Source of the DNA: Urechis unicinctus
Lineage: Eukaryota; Annelida; Polychaeta; Xenopneusta; Urechidae
NCBI GenBank assembly: GCA_034190875.2
Contig: CM067343.1
Coordinates: forward strand, 60,895,652-60,959,651
Length of the DNA stretch: 64,000 nt
Direction of reading: 5' to 3'
This document shows positions 45,473 through 64,000 of this stretch, one piece after another. Position 1 is the stretch's first letter; each line of letters begins with the position of its first letter. The notes beneath the pieces were generated by a model that worked only from the letters and a program-made list of their open reading frames with translations, made no database searches and was not told the DNA's origin. Made by a program: the position numbers and the translations under genes.

Positions 45473-48400
45473 TCACTGATAGTAACCATGGGGAGGGGGT
45501 GGTCCCATCGTGGTGGAGCTGGTCTGGGGTCGCTGAGGTGGTGGACCTCTTGGGGGAGGCCCCTGCGGAGAAGGCCAAGGGTGGGAACCTCCCTGAGGAT
45601 CAAATGGACCTCCAGGGGGTCTCTGGCTCGGAGGGTACTGTGTTGGGGGAGGTCCATGAGGTGGAGGGGCTCCTATTTGAGGTGGAGGTCCTGACATGGG
45701 GGGTCGAAGGTTAGATGGTGGGGGCACTTGTGCCGAGGGTCTTGGAGGAGGCAGTCCAGTTTGAGGCGGAGGGCCAACTTGGGGAGGGGGTACCTGCATG
45801 TGTGGCCGCTGAGCTACATTGTTGGGGTACTGGGCAGCATGTGTTGGTGGAGGACTGGAGAAGGTGCTGGGTAGTGACACATTGACTCCAGCGGCCCCCA
45901 ATTGATGACCAGGATAGGAGGATGTAGGGAGGGTGTGCTGGGGAGGGGGGTGCGTGTAGTGGCCTTGAGGAGGCGGTCCAGGAGGTGGGTGGGAATACAG
46001 GCCACCTGCCCCTCCCACCATAGGTGCAGGCTGAGAATAGCTCACAATAGGTTGATCTCTCCTGCTATAATCCCGCTCATCCTGTATGGGCACCGTGATC
46101 AGATTGGTATTGCGGGAAGGCCCCATAGCAGGTCGATTGTGGTAATTGATATCCAGGTTGGCTGAGCCTGCAGCAGGTGGTGGCAGGTGGGTGTGGGCTG
46201 TAGATGCTACAGGAGGTGGTGGCAGTAGGTTAGGTTGTGGAGGCATTGTCTGGTGAGGTGCCTGGGGTGGGGGCTGCTGGTGATGCTGCATGGGGGGCAG
46301 AAGTGGTGGTGGCACTGTATGTTGAGGAATCTGGCCTCCAGGGGGAGCCTGTGAGAGCATGGCCTGGCTGTGTTCTTCTGGGTGGGGGTGATGGTACAAC
46401 ATACCAGAGTCCTGCATCGGCTGCTGTTGTGGTGGAGGACCACTTATACCCAGGTTCATGCTCATCGTCTGATGAGGAGCTGGGCTTCCATGGGAACCTA
46501 TGTTGCTGTGGGTTGCCACAGTACTGTGAGGAGCATAGCTGTCAGGTGTGGTGTGTTGATGAGACAGAGACATAGCTGGCATGGTAACAGACTGCTGGGG
46601 TGGAGTTTGTTGCATGAGAGGAGTGGATCCTGACCCAGCTTGGGGTGGTGTGGATAGAGACTGTTGTTTCTGGCTAACTGTCAATTGCGTCACAGTTTGT
46701 TGCGAGCTGTGGCTTGCGGAAGACTTTTCCTTGCTGCCCTTGATGTGCCTATGGTCAATGTGAGCTTGGAGGTCTCTTTGAGAGAGGTAAGTCCTGTGAC
46801 AGCCCGTAGAGCCATGCTTACTTCCTCCATAAGTACACACAAACACTGTACCTAGTGCAGACTGTTCTATGCGCGATACAGTATCCTTGCACCTTAGTCA
46901 GAAACACAGCATCAATTCAGCAAAACAAAATTCCATTTCACATAAACAGTATACATTCAAAAACTATTGCTGGAATCATCAATGTTTTATTAATTGTCAA
47001 GCAAATTAAGTAGTGAATCTTTTGATTATATATTGATGCATGATCTCTAGCTGGTCGAAAAAAATGACAACCATACCGGGGGCAATGCTTCTCTGTCTTC
47101 TTGGCACAGTCAAAACAGAAGACATGCTTGCAGGGGATCATCCGTCCATAGATCAGAATGGGCAGGCCACATTTCTCACAGCTGTGTATCAATGGATCGA
47201 CCACCTTCTGACCTATAAGATTCACCTGGCACAAGACATCACATCACTTGTCATCAAAGGAGTACTCATCCATAAACATGAACCACTTGAGATATACATA
47301 TGCCAGTCTGTTATCAACTTATACCATAAACTTCAAAATTTCTTGGTCTTTGTAAGTCTAGACCAATGTTTCCCTACATTTTCATTTCAAACTGGTTGCA
47401 ATGCCATTTAAATTGGTTACAGATTTATAGTCCCATTTTCCTCATCATTACCTAGTGACTTGAAATATGTTGATGCTAGGCACATAGTGTGGACCTGTGG
47501 AACCCAAGGCCCCGACTAGGAGCAACTATTCAGCTAGTCAACCTCCCACCTCCCTCTCAATGCCATTGTCTTCCAAGCATTTCTCCTTCAGTATGAATGC
47601 TTGTCAAACAACATATACACTTTTTAAAAAAACCTATTATTCCCTGAAAATTTGATTCCAAGGATCCACTGACTGTCACATTTATTCTGATAAGCCAATA
47701 AACTATAAACTGTCTCATTAAAGATCAGTTCTATTCTGTCTTTTATGGGTCTCGTGGAAATTGTTGCACCTTGTGGTCCCATTTAAGTTTGTGGTTATGA
47801 TGAAGAGGCTCTGCAGGGGTTGCAGCAATCTTCATGGTGGAAAATTCAAGCTGGTCAGGCAATTCCTCATCTGTGACATAACAAGGAAAATTTGCATGAG
47901 GTTAAGAAATAACCATCAATCCAACTATAGTGGGTATGTGAGGATCAGTTACATGAGGTTTCTACAATGTAGCATCAAAAAGACTTTAAAAAGTTAACTC
48001 AAATCACTGGGCTACCATTTTTATCATCCATGGATTCATCTTGGACTGGTTTTCTTGAACCTGTAGACTTTTTATTTCGAGGAGTAGCTGCCTTTTTGCC
48101 CTTTCTACTCCCTCCTTTCCCTCCTTTGAGCTTGATGGGGATATTCTTCCGTACTGACTGAGAGTTAGAGCTCCCTGTAGATCCATTACCTATATCTAAA
48201 TCTGAAATCAGAACAAAAAATTGTTCAATTATCAATATTGTCCAAAGACCCAGGCAATCACGAAATAGACTTCAGCCAACAAATTTTTATGAATCATAAC
48301 AGAAACGCTATATCACGGAAAACATTATATCTATAAAACACGTTAATGTGTAACAGAATCTTATTACTTGTCCTTCAATAAATGGTTTACCACTGCACAT

Positions 48401-48655
48401 ACTGTACAGATAAATGCCATGTCAAATGTTTAATTGTCATTAATAATGGCCCCGCGCCCAATTCCCGCGGGGTGAACCCGGCAAATAGCTCATATAAGAG
48501 TTATTTCACACGGTTTATCATTAATTAACTCAAAGAATGCTTTGATATCTGTAATATTATCTGTAGACATAAAATCAAATAGTACTAAATGCATTCGATG
48601 TAAATCGAACTAACTTTCGATACACAAATTATAACAAACCATTTTCGTCCATCAT
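45473..48655 (-). CDS. CBLL1: CBLL1 / Hakai E3 ubiquitin ligase
   Basis: RING-type E3 ligase; Hakai binds phosphotyrosine targets such as E-cadherin and is a subunit of the nuclear m6A writer complex. Exons on the minus strand: 48655-48640, 48201-48016, 47870-47770, 47225-47077 and 46892-45473; phases agree and total 1,872 nt (623 residues plus stop). Human Hakai is shorter (about 490). The start [17 protein letters not shown] leads into [12 protein letters not shown] (human RRRIPIKL). The RING is [35 protein letters not shown]. It is followed by RIEQ, a C2H2-like finger [17 protein letters not shown], and the motif [14 protein letters not shown]. The long tail is Pro/Gln/His-rich and ends GYYQ, like human YYQ. 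It is tail-to-tail with IFT122 and head-to-head with USP19. Confidence 0.95.
47077..47225 (-). CDS. CBLL1: CBLL1 RING-finger exon
   Basis: This 149-nt exon holds the zinc ligands of the RING: C-x2-C in SCEKCG, then C and H in PCKHVF, C-x2-C in CFDC, and the last pair C-x2-C in HCPRC, whose final Cys comes from the next exon. All eight ligands are present, so ligase activity is expected. Confidence 0.93.
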
Positions 48656-48956
48656 GCCGCAAACCAGGCAGCAGATAGAAGCTGATTTTTGATTGGACAA
48701 ATGAGCTAGGCGACATGTATGCGCACTGGTGATTGGTTCAAGCTGCAGCCATGTGCAGGACTTGTTGAACTCAGCTGTCAAATTTGGATGGTGTTGAATG
48801 TAAATTCCTATGTTATGGTGAATTCATTTAAATTCTAAGCATCGGATCTCTACCTGTTGAGATGGTACTTGTCTCACCAAGCTAATCAAAATAGATTTAC
48901 AAAGCAGAAAGCGAATACGCTCTGCGCTTGATGGAAATAACAATTCAAGTGCGGAG
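48656..48956. promoter_or_regulatory. Compact bidirectional promoter, CBLL1/USP19
   Basis: Only 301 bp separate the divergent start codons. Two ATTGG (inverted CCAAT) boxes occur, in TTGATTGGACAAA (about 48690) and GTGATTGGTTC (about 48730), the usual NF-Y element of housekeeping bidirectional promoters. No TATA box is evident between them. Confidence 0.6.
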
Positions 48957-58668
<9,712 letters not shown>

Positions 58669-58922
58669 TGCAAGCACCTCCGCACCTTTATGTGTCGAGG
58701 TGCTTTCTGTTCACACAGAATTCTTTCTCACTAAATGTTTGGGTTGGATTTTTATCTTTGACTGCTGTGTGGTGCATTTTTGTGCAGTTATATATTCATA
58801 AATTCATTTGTTTTTATTCCTGTATTGTCATTTCTCTTTGTTTCACTGAGCCTCTTCCTCTCATTGCTTGAGGTCAAACTAGTACACATTTTGTGGTGAA
58901 TCTATGGTCATTATATATTAAA

Positions 58923-58928
58923 AATAAA
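58923..58928 (+). terminator. USP19 poly(A) signal
   Basis: AATAAA 255 bp after the USP19 stop codon, the first canonical signal downstream. Confidence 0.55.
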
Positions 58929-59929
58929 TCTGCAATTTAGATATATTTTCTGTGGATGTTTCTTGATTGCCTCAGGTAAAGTCGGTCAGGTTTCTGCTCT
59001 GTTATATAGGACGGAGCATGAACTGATATTTAGCAACGGTCGTTTGTGTGTGATTCTCATGATGAAATGGACATGTTAGTCTGCTCTGTGTGTTCCTATG
59101 TTCGCTATGATACACCCATTTACCCATTGTATAAGTTATATTTGGACAATTGAAGTGATCAGGTGTCAATGACATCATTTGGCTTGTGGTTGGGTCGTGG
59201 CCATTGTTTATGGTTGTTACCCCAGTAAGATGCAATTTGCAAGTTTCTGGGTGTTAATTACTTCCGTAAAATATCATATACAGTAACTCATTATTTTTGA
59301 TGATATGTTAGGAAATGATTTATGTCATTTTGTAGTTACATGGGACTTGTTTTCCGTCGTAATTTACATCTCTTTATTTCTGTACTTGCGGCTATGAATT
59401 CAGCCCACATCCAGCCTTGATTTGTGAGGTAATGTAACTTACAGTATTGATATCATGCTAGAGTTTGTGTTTGCTATTAGATGATTTGCATGATAATGAA
59501 TGATGTTGTGTGTTGTAAATGTAGATAAGGGAAATTGGAAGTCTGCATTATAGGTGACATTTTCTGACACGATCTCGGGAGCAGTATAACTGTTCTAACT
59601 AGTGGGCTCTTCCACTTTACATTTTGTATTATTTTCACAAAATACCTGTTTCAGGTGTCCCCGTGATAAACTATTTTACAGTTAAGTGTCTTATTTCCTT
59701 TGAAGTCTCTAGAATACGCTAATATTGCGACTGGCCTGATATGATGAGCTGTACATATATTGTTCTAAAATTAACATGAAAACCTTATATATATTAAATA
59801 TTTCATTGCTGCCACAAATCAATGGCAGTTGAATGGTTCTTGATGGAAGCAAACCTCATAGGAATTGATTCTTCATCTTTTCAAGAACTTCTAAATATAT
59901 CATTCATGCAGCCCTGACCACGGTTCCAA
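58929..59929. other. Intergenic sequence downstream of USP19
   Basis: No coding exon, RNA gene or recognised repeat on either strand. It may include an extended USP19 3' UTR. Confidence 0.4.
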
Positions 59930-59937
59930 TTGAATGA

Positions 59938-60170
59938 ATGAGTCGGATACTGTTGCGTAGTAGTATACTGTGTCGTTTTTTTAACCACAGGGTGTGGGTT
60001 TGACACAAAGGTGTGAAAAGTTGACTGGTTCCCCATGACTTGGATGATAATGTTAAATTGCGTCTCTGAGAGGGGGTGCATCCTAACCGGTAGCTCAATA
60101 GTACCGTGGTGGATCTTTGTCCCAGCGGCATAGGTTTCGCACCCCTGTGTGGGCAAAGGGTTTGTGTCAA
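59938..60170 (+). mobile_element. tRNA-derived SINE, copy 1
   Basis: On the plus strand: a tRNA-like head with a box-A-like TAGTATACTGTG (59961) and a box-B-like GGTTTGACACA (59998), and a central core (60023-60062). Then follows a second tRNA-like stretch, TAGCTCAATAGTACCGTG (60091) to GGTTTCGCACCCC (60133). The same modules in the same order occur on the minus strand at 60694-61066; the 40-bp core matches that copy at 33 positions by eye. About 150 bp present in the other copy between core and second stretch are missing here. Confidence 0.7.
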
Positions 60171-60693
60171 GTGAGCGCTAGAACTAAAGCATCGCAATCA
60201 TCCTCATCCATCAATGTTGCTATATCACCTCATTGTTAAAAGTGACTTTAAAAAAAGCACTATCACCATTTTTTCCAGTTGAATGAAATCTACATTTGAC
60301 TCTTGGTTACAACGATCATAATGATGTCTGAATATACGAACTTGTTTAATCATAAACGTTTGTTACGGGATTAAGGTCACGATTTGAGAGTTTTCAGTTG
60401 ACAAATGGACCACATAATGTGATCCGGAGCCCCCTGTGACTGACGTAACCAGCCTGTTCTTGAAAATTATCTTCCCTCGCCAATTATCAACTTTTAAGAA
60501 AATATTCGAACACCATTGCCATATGGAGCGATGTGTATCTTAATTATCGGCGAATACCATGCGTCGGAAGTGTATGCATTGGAACTCCACTTAACCAACC
60601 GCCCTAGCGCAAGTGGTCTCAATCACTGGGGTTTGCTTTTGTCCGGCCGCAGCTCTCTCAATGGTAATGACACTTACAACAACGAGGTGATAT
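60171..60693. other. Spacer between the two SINE copies
   Basis: No gene recognised. The 3' end (about 60595-60690) has a box-A-like TAGCGCAAGTG but no box B at tRNA distance, so I do not call a tRNA. Confidence 0.35.
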
Positions 60694-61066
60694 CATGACA
60701 AACCCGTTGCCAAGACCGACCTGCGTAACCCACGCCGCTGGGACAAAGGTCCAGCACGGTACTAGTGAGCTACCGGGTCGACGGGTCAGGTGCGTCACCT
60801 TTCATACCCGGTCTTTCATAGGCAAAGAAACTTCGCCTCTGACAGCGTCCGCGCTATTTACTACTTTCGATCTCTCGTATCCGCCTAAGGTGGCATCAGA
60901 TCATCAAAACACCAGGGGCCAGTGCCTTGCCTACAACTTTCAGAGATGGGACCGCCATTTAACGTGATCATCCGAGTCACGGGAAACCGGTCAGAGTTTC
61001 ACGCCTTGGTATCGAACCCACAACCTGTGGGTCGAAAGGCGACACAGTATACTATTGGGTCCACAG
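60694..61066 (-). mobile_element. tRNA-derived SINE, copy 2 (longer)
   Basis: Read on the minus strand: head TAGTATACTGTGTCGCC (from about 61054), perfect box B GGTTCGATACC (61016-61006), core (60992-60953) with CCCGTGACTCGGATGAT, about 150 bp of body, then TAGCTCACTAGTACCGTG and GTCCCAGCGGCGTGGGTT. The head-core-body layout, with a core shared between diverged copies, is that of the deeply conserved core-domain SINEs known from molluscs and other animals (Nin-DC/Meta-SINE type). The exact family name is not certain. Confidence 0.72.
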
Positions 61067-61498
61067 GAACCGGCTTGTATACATAGAAGATTGCTGCCCG
61101 GTCAGGCCGATGAAACCCTGTAGTCCTGTAATAGTTATCTGGGCGTGGGCACGGTTCCATTGTATACAGTTAACGAGGCACTCTCCATGGCAGACATGTT
61201 TGACGCAAGGCTATCATAACATCTCTGCAATAGTTCACGGAGCGCATGCGATTTGACCCTGTTGTAACCTCTGATCGGGCGATAACAAGCAGCGCTCGTC
61301 GAACATAAACAAACAAGAATGGTCAACATGAATGGAGCTAATCGGGGAAGCTCGGAAGTAAGCCCGTCCGTGGGAAATAAAGCTGTGTTTACTATCCACG
61401 AGGGGGCCGCATTTTTGATGTCTTTGATTATGAACTTTCTTTACTTTATACGCTGCAGTTATTAAGGTTATATCACCAAGGCCTTGCAGTCACAAGTA

Positions 61499-61812
61499 TT
61501 AAATTTTCGCAAATCTTATTCTAACATTAGCAGTCAAATTTTTTTTATTTTGGTTGTGTGTCTTTTTATTTTTTCCATAAAACATGTGAACTCCCATCAG
61601 GGCAGGGGGGAGCAGCAAATATGGGAGAAAATGGTATATCAGGCTTTTCCCATACCCCGTTGGTAGATTAGCAACAACGTCGTTTCCCAAGAACAACTTC
61701 TCCAAACACTATCGCTGCGTGTCTGTCATTTCAAATCCCGGCTTGAAACTCTCTATTGCTTTTTTCAGTCGATTTTCGCTAACAAATTCTTCTCACATCT
61801 GACTGCCGCCAT
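61499..61812 (-). pseudogene. RecQ-like helicase N-terminal fragment, broken
   Basis: On the minus strand from an ATG at 61812: MAAVRCEKNLLA, then after one frame change ENRLKKAIESFKPGFEMTDT, an in-frame stop, and CLEKLFLGNDVVANLPTGYG followed by KSLIYHFLPYLL. The last part is helicase motif I with its GK[ST] loop, as in RecQ-family helicases. Homology stops soon afterwards. With one frameshift, one stop and no later motifs it cannot make a helicase; it is a dead duplicate or transposon-carried copy. Confidence 0.55.
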
Positions 61813-64000
61813 TTTTAAAAAACGTTTATCCGCGGAACTATGTTTTCCGATAAATGCCTCATATTGGGCCTATAAAATGGTTTTTCATAACAAAATGATT
61901 ATTATTATTCTAATCACACACTACAGAAAATGTTTTTGTAACATTTAAGAGATGACATTTCGTAATAATATTTCGTCGCGCAATGGCCCGAATTTGCCCC
62001 AAAGCGATCTGAGTATTGCAGAGGCGAATCCCAGCCTGCGCAGAAGCCGATGCGCAGGAGATCGTTAACGAGGGTTGTGTCAACAATCGAAATATTAAAT
62101 AAAATTGGACACCCGTCATAGCCCTGCGCTCTATAAGACCCGAGGTTAAATACATGAGCTCGTTGGTGAATACATATGAATTGATCCCTAAGTAAAGTTT
62201 ATATGTTCGTCTTACGACTTCAGGGTATGTCCGCTATACAAAGCAAGCATAAGTAATACTTTATATTGGAGGCGCGATTGAATATAAATACTGTAGTGGC
62301 TTTAAAGTATTCCTTTCCCAGGGATCCTTAGATGTTAAATACTTTTTGGCTAATGACACATGTTCAAAATATACACGATTCACGTTTCAGCATGCATGGA
62401 ACGAAAAATCAATCAGCTATTTCTTAACAAGTTCAATATTTCTGTGTAAAAAAATATTATCGCTGATTGAACGAACCCCACCCCCTCATAAAGTGAGTTT
62501 TAAACGACGATTTGAGATTCTGACGTTGTCATATGTTTGACAAGTGGAACCTGCCACATTGGATCCTCATTTATACGATTGTGGGACTCTGCCAAAGTGG
62601 CCGTAATAACAATGGGGGTTGCATAAGTAAGGTCCAGCGAACATCAAGTATGGAGAAACGTGTGGTCGGCGGGTCACGATGCCTTCAGTCGTAACCGACC
62701 ATTAGCCATTTGACCTATTCATGGGGAAGCTGCAAACATTTTCACTAACGGTGGAATTGATTTACTTGGTTGACGAGCTCGTCCACGGCACTGGTATTAC
62801 CAGCATCCTTATAGATCTGCTTCTGGAAGGGAACCACACGATGGTCTCAACCATATACGCAGCCCTCTCTTCCTTTATTAGAATCCAGCTATCATGCCAT
62901 TAAGAATCTGCTTCAATATCACAGATAAAAGACCTCCACAATTGCCTGACAAGAGGATACATGATTAGATATTGTAGCATTCCAAGACCCATTTCCCGAA
63001 CATATCGATCCAACCATCTATTAATACATGAGCTAGGCGCCAATAGTTTACTTACGATTCTCCCATGTGCGACACATAGGAGTTCCAACCTCTGACGTAT
63101 AAAGAACATAGCCTTTTGACTCAGTCAGAGCGTCAATATTAATCCTGTTTGTGTCATGTGTGTACTTACGAGAGCAGACCTTCGATCTTTCCCAGTCAAT
63201 GTCACCACAACTTGATGGGCTGTTGGTTTTGCTATATATAAAGCTTGGTAGAGAGCCATTGACTGGTCAAAGCTTTCAAGTAAACGTTGAAGGTGTCGGG
63301 GCAGTGGCAGCAACGGTCAAGTCGGTGGTCAGTCGGTGATGGACTTCTGATTAAGTGAAACCATCGCTCGATCGAATTATGACAACAACAAATAAACGAT
63401 GGATAGCGTATTTCTAATGGACGGGGATCAATTCAATTGAATCCAGGAAAACAACGGACGAGCGGAGATACGAGACGGAAGCAGTAACACATCACGCAAA
63501 TCTACGCCACGGATTGGCTGTTATTTCCATAGCGGTTGTGTGGTGAAAACGCGCTCCTTGAAGAGGAAATTTTTTTGTCTGACGAAGTTTTTACGTCTGA
63601 AAAAAAATCAAACACACTATTAGCTCTGGCGCTACATGGTTTACTGATAAACGTTTTTTTTGGGGTTTTTTTTACTTTTGGCTTTGACGGCAAGCCGCGC
63701 ACCAGGTATGTATTAGCATTACTCCATGTGGTAGTAACCCGTTAGACGATATAACATGCACACAAGTATTTTTCTTTCTTGACTGAGCAGTGGGTAGTTA
63801 GTTTTACTCGAAATTTGCTCATTACTGAAAGTTGGATGTTTTCACTACTATCGCGTTTGAGGTATATTCTTTTCTTGAGTCCGTGTTGAGTTGAAGTGGG
63901 AGGCTCGATTGTACCTGCCTGCCGTGTGGGTAAAACCGGATGCCACCGACAATACAATTTTTTCAATAATAAATCATGAGCAAGTTCGTACTGAAAGGCT
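61813..64000. other. Distal intergenic region, nothing assignable
   Basis: I found no recognisable protein, RNA gene or repeat family. A frame at 63702-63505 (minus) is Lys/Ser-rich and could be an N-terminal exon of a gene beyond the window. A TATATATAAAG run (about 63231) and minus-strand GTAAGT motifs at 63171 and 63053 are the only signals. None is enough to call a gene. Confidence 0.4.

Noticed and set aside
45409-46633. Plus-strand frames across the CBLL1 last exon
   Set aside because: Shadows of the Pro/Gln/His-rich tail on the minus strand; no independent start context or homology.
60595-60690. Possible tRNA gene (TAGCGCAAGTG box A)
   Set aside because: No box B at the right distance and no acceptor-stem pairing visible.
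62900-63313. Possible minus-strand gene suggested by two GTAAGT donors (63171, 63053) and short open frames
   Set aside because: The implied intron between them would be about 25 nt, the frames match no family, and GTAAGT occurs by chance at this rate.

Overview
This is a window of animal nuclear DNA. Genes are split into many short exons by GT-AG introns, and AATAAA poly(A) signals, microsatellites, DNA-transposon remnants and tRNA-derived SINEs are present. The gene set (ciliary IFT122 and CCDC146, chromatin remodeler RAD54L2, Hakai/CBLL1, USP19) is metazoan. Divergence from the vertebrate proteins, the hAT and SINE content and the long GAGT microsatellite suggest a lophotrochozoan, most likely a mollusc. 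The taxon is an inference.

Layout, left to right. 1-2550 (+): the 3' seven exons of CCDC146, tail-to-tail with RAD54L2 (4541-31919, -), a SNF2 helicase rebuilt here from 21 coding exons. Exon phases close exactly to a 2,729-codon protein, far longer than the roughly 1,470-residue human protein. One 7.4-kb RAD54L2 intron holds a complete gene on the opposite strand (16792-21712, +). It encodes an unnamed receptor-like protein: signal peptide, right-handed beta-helix repeats, a Cys-rich stalk and about ten membrane segments. Two other RAD54L2 introns are packed with hAT transposon debris.

31.9-33.4 kb is a head-to-head promoter region shared with IFT122 (33427-44624, +; 28 exons, 1,191 codons). 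IFT122 meets CBLL1/Hakai (45473-48655, -; 5 exons, 623 codons) tail-to-tail. CBLL1 is divergent from USP19 (48957-58668, +; 27 exons, 1,379 codons), with 301 bp between their start codons. 58.9-64 kb is intergenic and holds two related SINEs in opposite orientation and a broken RecQ-like helicase fragment.

The genes are not an operon. They are neighbours in alternating orientation: two cilium/centriole genes (CCDC146, IFT122), a DNA translocase, and two ubiquitin-system enzymes (Hakai ligase, USP19 deubiquitinase). The most unusual item is the nested beta-helix membrane protein. Exon limits were read by eye from splice consensus, reading frame and remembered vertebrate orthologues; no alignment was run.
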